A stretch of 64,000 nucleotides of DNA from Siphonodentalium dalli (taxonomy: Eukaryota > Mollusca > Scaphopoda > Gadilida > Siphonodentaliidae): assembly GCA_032622095.1 (NCBI GenBank), contig CP136064.1, positions 2,294,001-2,358,000 on the forward strand, written 5' to 3'. The notes beneath the pieces are model-generated. The model made no database searches and was not told where the DNA came from. It saw only the letters and a list, made by a program, of their open reading frames with translations. The position numbers and the translations under genes are program-made. Every line of letters starts with the position of its first letter. Positions within the stretch are counted from its first letter, which is position 1. Of the stretch, positions 36,413-49,400 are shown piece after piece.

Positions 36413-37096
36413 GTGTCGGCGCACATGATCCCGATTGTGCCCAGTTAAATCCGGCTGACGGATAAATCGGGCCCGATAAAATCAGGTGGTTAGCGCACAC
36501 AAGTCAGATTTTCACTCTGGTCATATATGCATGCTATGGTCACTGTAGTCTATAGTATATAGCCAACTGGTGTGGTCAGCCTATCTAGTCAGTTACTATA
36601 GCTAGTCATGGTGGTTTATATCCATATGCATTTCTAAAGACTAATATTTATTAATAATAAATTAAATAATATTAATAATATATTGAGGTCACGAGCAATA
36701 GCCGTAAATTGGCATAATAGACCTTTCCACAGCTGCCGCCCTCTTGTTGCGATTATTATACAGGCACTCATGTTCTGCCCACATGTCTACCAGCCATTGT
36801 TCCTTGTCGATCGATCAGAATTCTTGATTTAATTTCGAATAGCGGTCCCACAAACTATTCCGACATTTTGAATGAGGTTTTGGTCATCTGACGATCGGTC
36901 ATGTGACAGCAAAACACGCACGTTGCCATCGTCACGAGCCGGATTCTCCTGATGAAATCCAACTCAGTTTGATCCGTCCAATTAAATCGGATCCAACAAA
37001 ATCCGCTCCGTTGTTAGGTGCACACGGTCCTGATTGTCCCTGATTTATCCTGCAGCTGGATTATTCGGGGGCAATCGGGATGGTGTGCGCCGACAC
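36413..37096. mobile_element. Harbinger-like TIR element S (684 bp), TTA target duplication
   Basis: The ends GTGTCGGCGCACATGATCCC and the complement of GTGTCGGCGCACACCATCCC extend as ~45-bp imperfect inverted repeats. TTA flanks at 36410-36412 and 37097-37099. Non-coding. The assignment rests on the TTA duplication and TIR form. Confidence 0.7.
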
Positions 37097-37099
37097 TTA

Positions 37100-37670
37100 A
37101 TATCACAAAAAATAGTGAAAACCCAGTAGTCTTTAATCAATGATTCATTGATTATTGTGATATTTAGACAGATTTCCATTTTTCAATACTATGTTTTTCT
37201 TTGCCAGCAACTCGAAAAGAAACTATGCTAAAATAGCTGTACCAAACAGAAGAAAACATCCCCACAGTTGGGGAGAAGGCAAAGATCACGAGGGAGCAGT
37301 ATAAGGTGAGAGAATGTCATTTGGAAACTTATATTTGGAAACCTCTACTAGTACTTGCTACCTACTCTCCAGTGCCTAATAGCAGTACAGGTCAGAATAA
37401 TAGTACAGGTGGGAATTCTCAATATTACAGGGTGTACCATGCAGTACAAATATATAAAAGTACCATATATCTGCTATACTAGTATATATAGAGATTAATA
37501 TTATTCACCATAAGGTTTCTGACTTGTTCGTGCCCTATTAGTCTGGTCGATAAAAGGTTTGGCCTATGACCTAGAAACAAATTGTCCCAAGTTGGTTTGT
37601 ATACCATTTTGAAGAGGAATATATTCTCTATATTAACATATCCAAAATCTGCTAAAGTCTACTTTGAGCA
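37100..37670. other. No gene
   Basis: AT-rich. Short GTACAGGT..AATAG direct repeats occur near 37386-37410. Nothing else is recognised. Confidence 0.4.
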
Positions 37671-37675
37671 TTTTT

Positions 37676-37722
37676 TAAGGACGACCAGCTGTGCGCAGCC
37701 ACACATTCGCTGGTCGTCCTTA
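37676..37722. repeat. Short inverted repeat at the edge of J1
   Basis: TAAGGACGACCAGC and GCTGGTCGTCCTTA are exact complements around a 19-nt loop. Confidence 0.8.
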
Positions 37723-37724
37723 TT

Positions 37725-38820
37725 AGAGGAGCGGTCTTGGCCCCAACGTGGCTTATTTTTCGAGTTTAATTTTTGTTTTTACACACCGAAAAATTATAGA
37801 TCATATGAAAGTAGAAGTAGAAAGTGGTGCCGTTGTCATGGAAACGGCATGTAAACAATGCAGACACATTTTGAGATAAAACTCTTCAGCAGACGGTTAA
37901 AAAAAGAATTGAAGCACATTCCAGAACAGAAACATATGTTGAAGATAATTTCTTGATGTTATTTTTCCACGATAACCATTTCCCAACTACTCCAGTAGTT
38001 AATAGGATGCCCATATAGGTTATGAAGGTTTTATTGCCATTTCGGGGTAAAAACTGTTGATTTTTGCAAAAAATGCGATAATTTTGGAATTGGAACATTT
38101 ATTAGATACTACATTGGTTACAGTAATAATTTATGTATATTGTGATAGTTTCATACGGGTACTTCAAACTAATTTGGATAAAACTGTCGAAAAGGCACAA
38201 TACCCTGAGAAATAACTGTTACCATGGAAACGATATTAAAAAATACAAAAAAAAGTCCAATAACCCTTGCAACACAATATAACTTTTTGAAATTTGTTTT
38301 CTATGACATGCACTATTAATCCAGACTTCTTCATAGGGTCACTGTTGAGGTTTATTAAGCTGTTGTCATGGAAACGGACCAAATTTCGTCAAATAATCAG
38401 AAATAATGAAATTTTGTCCATAAACCGGACATTTAAAGCGTGTAATGAAGCAAAATAGATGTCTCAAACCCTTTTTCAACCATAACTATGTTCCAACCAG
38501 TATTAAACAGGATGCACATATAGGTTTATAAGGGTTTTTTTTTGCCATTTTGTGATGAAAATGGTGATTTTTACCAAAAATGCGATCATTTTGTAATTGG
38601 AACATTTATTAGGTACATGTACTACATTGGTAACAGTAATAATTTATGCGTACTGAAACAGCTGCAACCGTCTACTTAAAATGCATTTGATTAAACTGCC
38701 GAAAATGCCCAATACCGTGAGAAATACCTGTTACCATGGAAACAATATTGAAAAATATACTAATAAATGGCATTATTGGATAGAAAAGTCCTATAATCCT
38801 TGCGACACAATATAAACATC
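37725..38820 (+). repeat. J repeat, copy 1, two ~500-bp tandem units with X-box-like palindromes
   Basis: It starts GAGGAGCGGTCTTGGCC and matches the reverse complement of 52725-54240. The two internal units are ~504 bp apart (AGGATGCCCATATAGG near 38005, AGGATGCACATATAGG near 38509). GTTACCATGGAAAC or GTTGTCATGGAAAC occurs four times (near 37833, 38218, 38364, 38731). Non-coding. Confidence 0.7.
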
Positions 38821-38905
38821 AGCATCATCATCATCACCGCCATCATTACCACACTAACAGCAGCATTATTGTCATCATCACCGCCATCAGAACATCATCA
38901 TAGCA
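38820..38905 (+). repeat. Imperfect (ATC)n microsatellite
   Basis: CATCATCATCACCGCCATCA-type trinucleotide tract separating J1 from MITE K2. Confidence 0.85.
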
Positions 38906-38933
38906 ATGGAAAGCCACAGCTGCATTATGTTAA

Positions 38934-39305
38934 AGGCACACAATCCGATTGAAGTGTCCCCATATCATCAAATTCCAACAACAACTTTCTTGAAATGCCG
39001 CTTCAGTTATCAGAATCGACTAATTGACAAAACATAATGCCAACTACAGTATAACATTGCCCCAAAAGCAGCAAAAAGTGTTATATATCAACATTTTGTT
39101 CTGAAGCAATTTGGTGTCAGTCGGCATTCGTCGAATATTTGCCAGGCCTTAAATATACCAGGTGGTGAAAAATAACAGATTTCAAAAATCGATATCTGTT
39201 AACTCTGAGCTTTGATGGGTGGGTTCCTCGACTCGAATCAAATATTTTTCACCCCTGAAGCCAAAGAAATAGTAATTTAGGAACGTTAATTCGGATTGTG
39301 CATCT
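38934..39305 (+). mobile_element. K MITE, copy 2 (372 bp), TTAA target duplication
   Basis: The ends AGGCACACAATCCGATT and the complement of AGATGCACAATCCGAATTAA are flanked by TTAA at 38930-38933 and 39306-39309. TTAA duplications are typical of piggyBac-type elements. Confidence 0.75.
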
Positions 39306-39311
39306 TTAAGC

Positions 39312-39495
39312 TCATGCAATATATCTTATTAATATATCAATATATAGCTCATTTGCCATTGTATGCAGCTACTTTGTCAATATATGTGGTTAGTTGGTCA
39401 ATATATGCAGCTAATTTGTGTCAATACATGTATATGCAGTTAGTTAGTCAATAAATGCTGTTAGTTCTTCATTATATGCAGCGCATTGTTCCTTT
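39312..39495 (-). repeat. 42-bp satellite, inverted fragment
   Basis: ATGCAGCTACTTTGTCAATA and GGTTAGTTGGTCAATATATG are the complement of the satellite at 45.5-52.7 kb. Confidence 0.75.
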
Positions 39496-39507
39496 CAATA
39501 TTATAAG

Positions 39508-39643
39508 TTACACGGCTTGTTGATGGGGGATACGGTGTGGTATGCCCCGGTAGATGCTCGTATCCCCCGAGGCGATAGCCGAGGGGGATACGAGAGTCGA
39601 CTGGGGCATACCACACCGTATCCCCCATCAACAAGCCGTGTAA
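39508..39643. repeat. 136-bp palindrome, perfect 41-bp arms
   Basis: 39508-39548 and 39603-39643 are exact complements (TTACACGGCTTGTTGATGGG.. on the left). A second stem, CTCGTATCCCCC/GGGGGATACGAG (39557-39568, 39583-39594), lies inside. A degenerate GATACGGCGTGGTATGGCCC at 41955-41974, beyond the 88-bp array, matches the arm. Confidence 0.9.
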
Positions 39644-39980
39644 TGTATTTATCCCCGGTCAAAATTAACAAGATATTCCCACAGACATAAAGCGCGGAAA
39701 CGAGCCACGAACAGTAACTCTATTTGATTACGATGAATATATTTAAATAGCTGTTTCCACAATTTGTCCATAAAAACTTGCTGGCCTCGCTTACTTTTGG
39801 AATCTATATGTTAGAAGATATAAAAGAGAGCAATACACTTCAAAAATAGTAATGGTAAATGAGTCAGACAACCTAAATAAATGAAGCAAGAGTAGCAAGA
39901 TAACATCACACCAGGAATCATCGTGGCTTTGAAAGATGTACATTAGACCTTCAAACTTTTGCTGGGTCATAAAAATTCTA

Positions 39981-41905
39981 CTAGGGGCATACGAGATTGT
40001 TATGACCTTGTAAAATCTGTCTTCTCTATATAGCGACGACAATTTTTGCGGGGTAATATCACTTTTACACGGGGCATACGAGATTGTTATGACCCGTGTA
40101 AAATCTGTCTTCTCTATATAGCGACGACAATTTTTGCGGGGTAATATCACTTTTACACGGGGCATACGAGATTGTTATGACCCGTGTAAAATCTGTCTTC
40201 TCTATATAGCGACGACAATTTTTGCGGGGTAATATCAGTTTTACACGGGGCATACGAGATTGTTATGACCCGTGTAAAATCTGTCTTCTCTATACAGTGA
40301 CGACAATTTTTGCGGGGTAATATCAGTTTTACACGGGGCATACGAGATTGTTATGACCCGTGTAAAATCTGTCTTCTCTATATAGCGACGACAATTTTTG
40401 CGGGGTAATATCATTTTTACACGGGGCATACGTGATTCTTATGACCCGTGTAAAATCTGTCTTCTCTATATAGCGACGACAATTTTTGCGGGGTAATATC
40501 AGTTTTACACGGGGCATACGAGATTGTTATGACCCGTGTAAAATCTGTCTTCTCTATATAGCGACGACAATTTTTGCGGGGTAATATCAGTTTTACACGG
40601 GGCATACGAGATTGTTATGACCCGTGTAAAATCTGTCTTCTCTATATAGCGACGACAATTTTTGCGGGGTAATATCAGTTTTACACGGGGCATACGAGAT
40701 TGTTATGACCCGTGTAAAATCTGTCTTCTCTATATAGCGACGACAATTTTTGCGGGGTAATATCAGTTTTACACGGGGCATACGAGATTGTTATGACCCG
40801 TGTCAAATCTGTCTTCTCTATATAGCGACGACAATTTTTGTGGGGTAATATCAGTTTTACACGGGGCATACGAGATTGTTATGACCCGTGTAAAATCTGT
40901 CTTCTCTATATAGCGACGACAATTTTTGCGGGGTAATATCAGTTTTACACGGGGCATACGAGATTGTTATGACCCGTGTCAAATCTGTCTTCTCTATATA
41001 GCGACGACAATTTTTGCGGGGTAATATCACTTTTACACGGGGCATACGAGATTGTTATGACCCGTGTAAAATCTGTCTTCTCTATATAGCGACGATAATT
41101 TTTGCAGGGTAATATCAGTTTTACACGGGGCATACGAGATTGTTATGTCCCGTGTAAAATCTGTCTTCTCTATATAGCGACGACAATTTTTGCGGGGTAA
41201 TATCAGTTTTACACGGGGCATACGAGATTGTTATGTCCCGTGTAAAATCTGTCTTCTCTATATAGCGACGACAATTTTTGCCGGGTAATATCAGTTTTAC
41301 AAGGGGCATACGAGATTGTTATGACCCGTGTAAAATCTGTCTTCTCTATATAGCGACGACAATTTTTGCGGGGTAATATCAGTTTTATACGGGGCATACG
41401 AGATTGTTATGACCCGTGTAAAATCTGTCTTCTCTATATAGCGACGATAATTTTTGCAGGGTAATATCATTTTTACACGGGGCATACGAGATTGTTATGA
41501 CCCGTGTAAAATCTGTCTTCTCTATATAGCGACGACAATTTTTGCGGGGTAATATAAGTTTTACACGGGGCATACAAGATTGTTATGACCTTGTAAAATC
41601 TGTCTTCTCTATATAGCGACGACAATTTTTGCGGGGTAATATCACTTTTACACGGGGCATACGAGATTGTTATGACCCGGGTAAAATCTGTCTTCTCTAT
41701 ATAGCGACGACAATTTTTGCGGGGTAATATCACTTTTACACGGGGCATACGAGATTGTTATGACCCGTGTAAAATCTGTCTTCTCTATATAGCGACGACA
41801 ATTTTTGCGGGGTAATATCAGTTTTACACGGGGCATACGAGATTGTTATGACCCGTGTAAAATCTGTCTTCTCTATATAGCGACGACAATTTTTGCGGGG
41901 TAATA
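39981..41905 (+). repeat. 88-bp satellite array, 22 copies, each with an 11-bp-stem hairpin
   Basis: 22 monomers, mostly exactly 88 bp (two of 87 bp, at 39987 and ~41570, share GACCTTG in place of GACCCGTG). Each contains TTTTACACGGG and, 19 nt later, the complement CCCGTGTAAAA; a CATA/TATG pair extends the stem. The rest reads TCTGTCTTCTCTATATAGCG, then ACGACAATTTTTGCGGGG. Because 88 is not a multiple of three, overlapping 62-residue minus-strand frames recur at every monomer; these are artefacts. Homogeneity is very high, so amplification is recent or homogenised. Confidence 0.95.
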
Positions 41906-42083
41906 CGAAATAAGTGTTTCCTGTTTAGTTAACATATATCGAACAAGAACACCGGGATACGGCGTGGTATGGCCCTAGAAGAACAATGGTGCCTAAGAAG
42001 GCTTACAATTCTACAGAGGGGATAAATGTTGTTAGTTCATCATTATTCACGGCTCGTGATGTTCCATTAAACATGTATAATAT

Positions 42084-42600
42084 AATTGTCCCCTAAAAAA
42101 AATTTCGGGGGACTATTAAAATAGCCGGTGTCTGTCCGTCGTACCGCCCGTCTAGCCGTCCGTCTGTGTGTGCGTCCGGAAATGGTTTCCGGATGATAAC
42201 TTTAGTTTCGTTTATTAGATCATAAGCTAATTTTATAGTTGAGTTTATCAGACCAAAATACAGGTCAAGTTCGAATATGGCCCATTTGTGCGAGAGTTAT
42301 GGAGCTTTTTTTTACTTAGAATCTTGTAATTTTCCGGTTTCCGGATGATAACTTCAGTTTGTGTGATCATATCTGAATCAAATTTAGTATGATAGTTTAT
42401 CAGCCGAAAATACAGGTCAGATTCGAATATGGGTTTTCTCTGCCAATTTTTTTGAGAGTTATGGCCCTTTTACGACTTAGAATCCTGTCAATTTCTGGTT
42501 TCCGGATGATAACTTTAGTTTGTGTGATCATATCTGAATCAAATTGATGCCCCAAATGAAGCCACTTTTTCGGAGGACACTGGTCGGACGGCCTTTTATT
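42084..42600 (+). repeat. Element P, fragment of a tandem-unit element
   Basis: Head ATTGTCCCC/GGGGGAC hairpin and CTGTCCGTCGTACCGCCCGTC-type motif (split by CTAGCCGTCC). Units of ~160 bp carry GGTTTCCGGATGATAACTT and GTATGATAGTTTATCAG-like words. No 3' end of the A-E type was found. Confidence 0.6.
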
Positions 42601-42609
42601 ATATATTGT

Positions 42610-42870
42610 CAAGAGCAATGAGCTGCATATATTCTCTTGTGAGTGTATCATTATAAAGAACAGGACATCGCGAGTTGCATATATATATCTTCCTCATATT
42701 TCTGACTGTCCTCCGAAAAAATTGTTGGGGGTCTATATAATGATGAATTAACTGCATATATTGACAAATTGTTTACACATATTGGCAAGAGCAATGCACT
42801 GCTGATATTGGCGAAGTAACAGCATATATTGACGAAGTAACCTCATGTATTGAGCAAGTCTTCTCGGTCC
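42610..42870 (+). repeat. Degenerate 42-bp satellite fragment
   Basis: CTGCATATATTGACAAATTG and GCATATATTGACGAAGTAAC words recur, as in the main array. Confidence 0.6.
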
Positions 42871-43099
42871 ACAACAGTTGGGATATCGGTTGAGTTGATG
42901 CTGTTTGGGACAGAGTCCCGTCCCGTTACTAGACTATAACAGACTTTCATTTAAGAGACGTACTACATTTACATGTGGAGCCCCTGAATGTGATTAATCA
43001 TCTAACATGTCCGCGATTAATCTGTCTTCAAAATGCTATATAATTTACCGTGATACAAAAAGATAAAGTGATGATACAATCGTTTAATATACTGTTATT

Positions 43100-45406
43100 A
43101 GCTCAACTTTACTTTGTAAAGTTTGAGCTATTGCCATGGCTTGGTATCCGTCGTCCGTGTGTGTGTGCGTGTGTGCGTGATGCGTCAACAATTTCCTTTA
43201 GCACGGGCTACAGTTCGTACCTTTGGTCCGATTATTATGAAATTTGTCATGGATGTTGACATTGACATGTAGATGGGAACGAGTCATTTTGGGGTCATTC
43301 GGAAAAAAAACATGGCTGCCAGTGGCCATCTTGGATTTCAAAATTCAATCCATTAGCACGGGCTACAGGCCGTACCGTTTGTCTTATTGTCATGAAATTT
43401 GTCATGGATGTTAATATTGACATGTAGATGGGAACGAGTAATTTTGGGATCATTTGGCCAAAAAACATGGCCGTCGGCAGCCATCTTAGATTTTACTCTT
43501 TGCATGACTAAATCCTTTAGCACGGGCTTCAGGTTGTACCTTTGGTCAGATCATCATAAAATTTGTCATGGATGTTAACAATGACATGTAGATGGGAACG
43601 AGTCATTTTGGGGTCATTCGGCCAAAAAACATGGCCGCCAGCAGCCATCTTGGATTTTACTCTTTGTATGACTAAATCCTTTAGCACGGGCTACAGTTCG
43701 TACCTTTAGTCTGATCATCATGAAATTTGTCATGGATGTTAACAATGGCATGTAGATGGGAACGAGTCATTTTGGGGTCATTCCGACAAAAAACATGGCC
43801 GCCAGCAGCCATCTTTGGTTTCAAAATTTAATTCATTAGCACGGGCCACAGGTCGTACTGTTCGTCTGATCATCATGAAATTTGTCATGGATGTTAATAT
43901 TGACATGCAGATGGGAACGAGTGATTTTGGGGTCATTCGGCCAAAAAACATGGCCGGCAGCAGCCATCTTGGATTTTACTCTTTGTATGACTAAATTCTT
44001 TAGCACGGGCTACAGGTCATACCTTTAGTCTGATCATCATAAAATTTGTCAGAATGTTAACAATGACATGTAAATGGGAAACGAGTTATTTTGGGGTCAT
44101 TCGGCCGAAAAACATGGCCACCAGCAGCCATCTTGAATTTTACTCTTTGTATCACTAAATTCTTTAGCACGGGCTACAGGTCGTACCTTTAGTCTGATCA
44201 TCATAAAAATTTTCATGAATGTTAACAATGATATGTAGATGGGAACGAGTCATTTTAGGGTCATTTGGCCGAAAAACATGGCCGCCAGCAGCCATCTTGG
44301 ATTTTACTCTTTGTATGACTAAATCCTTTAGCACGGGCTACAGTTCGTACCTTTAGTCTGATAATTATAAAATTTGTCATGGATGTTAAAAATGGCATGT
44401 AGATGGGAACGAGTTATTTTGGGGTCATTCCGACAAAAAACATGGCCGCCAGCAGCCATCTTTGATTTCAAAATTCAATCCATTAGCACAGGCTGCAGGT
44501 CATACTGTTAGTCTGATCATCATGAAATTTGTCATGGATGTTAATATTGACATGTAGATGAGAACGAGTGATTTTGGGGTCGTTCGGCCAAAAAACATAG
44601 CCACCAGCAGCCATCTTGGATTTTACTCTTTGCATGACTAAATCCTTTCCCGCTGGCTACAGGTCGTAGCTTTGATCAGAACTTCATGAAATTTGTCATG
44701 GATGTTAACAATGACATGTAGATGGGAACGAGTCATTTTGTGGTTGTTCAGCCAAAAAACATGGCCACCAGCAGCCATCTTGGATTTTACTCTTTGCATG
44801 ACTAAATCCTTTGGTGGGGCTGCAGGTCATACCTTTAGTAGGATCTTCATGAAATTTGTCATGGCTGTTGACATTGACATGTAGATGGGAACGAGTCATT
44901 TTGGGGTCATTCGACCAAAAAACATGGCCACTGGTGGCCCATCTTGCATTTCAAAATTAAATCCATTGGCGCGGGCGGGCTACATGTAGTACTATTCGTC
45001 TGATAATCATGAAATTTGTCATGGATGTTAATATTGACATGTAGATCGGAACGAGTCATTTTGGTGTCGTTCGGCCAAAAATCATGGCCGCCAGCAATCA
45101 TCTTGGATTTTACTCTTTGCATGACTAAATCCTTTGGTGCAGGCTACAGGTTGTAGCTTTGGTCGGATCTTCATAAAATTTGTCATGGATGTTAATAATG
45201 ACATGTAGATGGGAACGAGTTCTTATGGGGTCATTCGGCCAAAAATCATGGCCACCAGCAGCCATCTTGGATTTGACTCTTTGCATAACTAAATCCTTTG
45301 GCACAGGTAAGACATTTCAATCAGCATCTTTACTATTTCTCCATTTACTGTAAACCATTAAATTATTCCCCTACCTAAGTTGAGCTACAGTGTCATTGAC
45401 ACTTTC
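43100..45406 (+). mobile_element. Element A2, Helentron-like, ~14 tandem units
   Basis: Same head as A1 (AGCTCAACTTTAC..GTAAAGTTTGAGCT, then CCGTCGTCCGTGTGTG) and same units. The 3' end has AAGTTGAGCT, the hairpin AGTGTCATTGACACT and CTTTCA followed by T. The head is almost identical to A1 over more than 100 bp, although unit number differs. Confidence 0.8.
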
Positions 45407-46149
45407 ATATATTATATATTTTATGATAGCGCGACAAATCAAAATTCTCCGGAAAACAAGGCTTTGTTCAGCGGACCTCTGGTATGTTTGATATTATTGA
45501 TTAACTAACCGCATATACATGTATTGATAAATTAGCTGCATATAGTGGCAAAGTAGCTGCATATATTGATAAATGACCACATATATTGACAAAGAAGCTG
45601 CATATATTGACTAACTAACCAAATTTAATGGACGATGTAGCTGCATAAATTTACTAATTAACCACATATATTTATAACATGCATAGCTGCATATATTGAC
45701 AAATTAGATGAATATATTGACAAATTAGCTGCATATAATCGCAAATGAGCTACATATATTGACTAACTAACCACATATGTTGACAAATGAGCTACATATA
45801 TTGACTAACTAACCACATATGTTGACAAATGAGCTACATATATTGACTAACTAACCACAACTATTGACAAATTAGCTGCATATATTGACTAACTAACCAC
45901 AAACATTGATAAAGTAGCTGCATATATTGTCAACGCAATTTCGTATTTTGACAAAGTAGATGTATATATTGACCATCAAACCACATATATTGACTAAGTA
46001 GCTGCACATAATGACTAACTAACCACATATATTGACTAAGTAGATGTATATATTGACCAACTAACCGCATATATTGACTAAGTAGATGTATATATTGACC
46101 AACTAACCGCATATATTGACTAAGTAACTGCATTTAATGACTAACTAAC

Positions 46150-46460
46150 AGGGGGCCTCAGTGGCTCAATCGGTTAGGGGTACAACTCCAAGCCGTTTCA
46201 CCTTCCAGCGCTGGTGATAAGGGTTCAAATCCACATGTTTCCATCGTGGACTTTGTAACTCAAAATCATTATCTGGGAAAGTTGCCAGTTACTTGCCGAT
46301 GGCCGGTGGTTTGCCGCACATGGTCGACGAGTTTATCAGCCATTGAAATCACTGTTAGATTAGCCGTAAGTGTGCGGATTTCCTCCACCATTAAAACTGG
46401 CAATGTCGTGATATGGCCTTAGTGGCTAAAGCGACATAAAACCCCAATCAATCAATCAAT
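46150..46460 (+). mobile_element. tRNA-derived SINE, copy 2
   Basis: Same A box (TGGCTCAATCGG), B box (GGGTTCAAATCC), body and (AATC)n tail as 12066-12378. A 19-bp target duplication CATTTAATGACTAACTAAC lies at 46131-46149 and 46461-46479, within the satellite. Confidence 0.88.
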
Positions 46461-49400
46461 CATTTAATGACTAACTAACCACATATATTTATAACGTATC
46501 TGCATATAATTAAATAGCTGCATATATTGACAAATTAGATGAATATATTGACAAATTTAGCTGCATATAATGGCAAATGAGCTACATATATTGACTAACT
46601 AACCACATATATTGACAAATTATCTGCATATATTGACTAACCACAAATTGACAAATTAGCTGCATATATTGACTAACTAACCACATATATTAACTAAGTA
46701 GCTGCATATAATGACTAACTAACCGCATATATTGACTAAGTAGCTGCATATAATGACTAACTAACCGCATATATTGACTAAGTAGCAGCATATAATGACT
46801 AACTAACCACATATATTAACTAAGTAGCTGCATATAATGACTAACTAACCACATATATTAACTAAGTAGCTGCATATAATGACTAACTAACCACATATAT
46901 TGACTAAGTAGCAGCATATAATGACTAACTAACCACATATATTGATATAAAGTAGCTGCACATAATGACTAACTTACCATATATATTGATAACGTAGTTG
47001 CATATATTGCATATCTCCGTCAAAGGTATCTTGCCCACTGAACTATATGGTATATTATCCCAAGTAGGAGGGGTTAACTCTCCGAGTTGAAAAAAAAACG
47101 TACGAAAATTCTATGGTACATATCTTCTGTCATGTTCATGACCCGTGTAATCACGTGGTTTCTGACCCGTATTGAGAGAACAGCCATATTTTTTCTCCTC
47201 CTAGTCGAGGACGGGTGCTAAAAGAAAATCTCTCACAAAGAATACGAAGCTAAGTTGCAGTTTGTATAGCAAAAACAGTTTTGTTTTTGTTTTACACAAA
47301 CAACATTATTTCTTTGCTTATAGTTGAAAATTATGTAACGATTCACATAAAGATTACGACGGTTTGTTCCGAATATAATAATTTCGGAATCGGATGACTT
47401 GTTTCGTTTTACCGACTTTGTCTTCCATAATTTTAATCGGTCAATGATTTAATATCCGTTTCTGTGCAGAATGCAACGTTTCCAGCCTATTAAAGGCAGA
47501 ACATTCGCGGCACCATTGGATATGACTAAAGACGCTGGTCGTTTTCTTTATACAAAATCTATGGCATACAGGTGACGTGTTATTTAAGTTACCACGTGCG
47601 TTGACGGTGGTTAAAGGTATCACGAAATTAGGTGACTTCTTTTCGAGTTCATTTTTTCGTTTGACGGCTTTCTTTATACGTTAACAATCATCGTCTGGTG
47701 TACAACTGACGGATACAGCAGTGTTTAAATAGGCTGATAGGATTGTAAAATCCCGAATGTCACTTTGAACATTTTTCACCCTGGATGATTAACAATGTGG
47801 CCGTTACTGCCTTGGTTGCCACATGGTAACATAACACAACAGGTGTATTTGTGATGGTTCGCACTCACATTCATTACTTTCACAGGACTGCTAATCAAGG
47901 TAAGACCAGGTTCATGAATCGCCTTCCCCGTAGCTCCCCTTGCAGTCGCTTCCCTCGTTTCGAGGTCCCAAGAGTTGAGAACGAAAGTCGATATATAGGG
48001 TTCCTCTAATTGGCGTAATTAGCACTCGGAGCGATAGTCACACCACATAGGACGCGGGTTGGTGCTACCTATAAAACCCGTAGCTCCCACGAGTTGCTTC
48101 CCCTAGAACCCGGACAAACTCGCGGGGAAGGATCCAGGGATTTTTTGTTTGGGAACACCTGTTCTGTATTTGAGTATGTGCCCATATAAATTTGGATGTT
48201 AAAATATTCAGTACTGGATACTTGATTGTGCAAATAAAGGCTCCATATTATAGACTATATATCATCTGCGGGCTGCTGATTTGCATTACGAGGACATTTT
48301 GTTGAATTGTAGAAAAACTCCTTGACAATATGGAAGATCCAACTGGAATAAATACTATCTACATGGAATTTGGGGACATTTGGGTCTCTATAGTTTGGGC
48401 ACCCAAACTTTTAACAGGTATCAAAACATCCCTGTATCCTTCTCTGACTTGCCGATATATCGTGTTCCTCTAATGGCGTAATTAGGACTTGGGGCGATAG
48501 TCACACCAAACAGGCGCGGGTTGGGAATCCCCATTGAACCCATGAGACACCCTGGTGCGCACCTGGACTATCGAATGGGACGTCAATCTGCTTCTGCGGG
48601 TCGTCCGTTGGCTGTTGGCGTGCCCCGGACGACGGTGACCACTGAGCTCTACTAACACACTCGACACACGCCGTCCATCGCTACAAGTCGTCATCTCGGG
48701 GTCAGCGCGGCTGGGGGATACACCCTCGGTGATCCTTGACCATGCTCTCCGGTGCCTTATGATCATGGTGTGTGGGGATTTGGGCTAAAATTACTGGTCG
48801 AATGGCCATTTTACTATTGTCTCACTTCAAATTAAGAGAATTTTTTTTTTTCTCAAATTGTTACATTTACGCGATTATTTGGCGCCTGAAAGTTTATCCT
48901 CCTTGCCATCTGTCCCAGCTGGGCTTGGAATGGGTTCACAGTTCACAGACTTGTTTCCTCCTTATTATAAGTCCCCACTTCTGGGGGCTTGGCTGACAGG
49001 TTACTGGCCGCATTCTGGCCAACAGCTGCCAGTAACTTCAGGTTTGATTTTAAATGAAAACAAAAGATCTTATTCCCTGACGCCATTATAGCAGGAAGCT
49101 TGCTTGGGAATTGGTACCTACTAACCTCCCATCGCCAGTTCGGTCGGTTGGATATCGGGATTGGTCCTGCTGCTGCTCCACCCCGAGATGTACAGGCTCT
49201 GGACATTCCTCCGGGGTCCCCAATGACCAGACCTCACATGCATTTAGAAATGCAGCTTGTCGTGGTGTATTGTGCTGTTAACACTCCATCGACAGATGGA
49301 GATCAGGATCAGATAGAGCAGTCGCTCCAGCACGAGGTGAAAGGGCTTTCGACATTCCTTTCGGGTCACCTTTACATGCGCTTACGAGGGAGCTCAGTTA

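Noticed and set aside
39791-41836. About 20 near-identical 62-residue open frames on the minus strand, as a possible repetitive protein family
   Set aside because: They recur every 88 bp because the satellite period is not a multiple of three. Each starts in one monomer and stops about two monomers later, and there is no signal of codon selection.
39981-41905. CRISPR array
   Set aside because: The whole 88-bp monomer is conserved, with no unique spacers and no cas genes, in eukaryotic DNA.
45930-46133. Repeated QYMRLVGQYIHLL peptide
   Set aside because: In-frame reading of the 42-bp satellite, 42 being a multiple of three. No start or regulatory context, and the frame breaks in neighbouring units.
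48482-48766. 94-residue arginine/serine-rich minus-strand ORF in element G
   Set aside because: Local GC-rich composition, no domain and no homologous frame in H or F.
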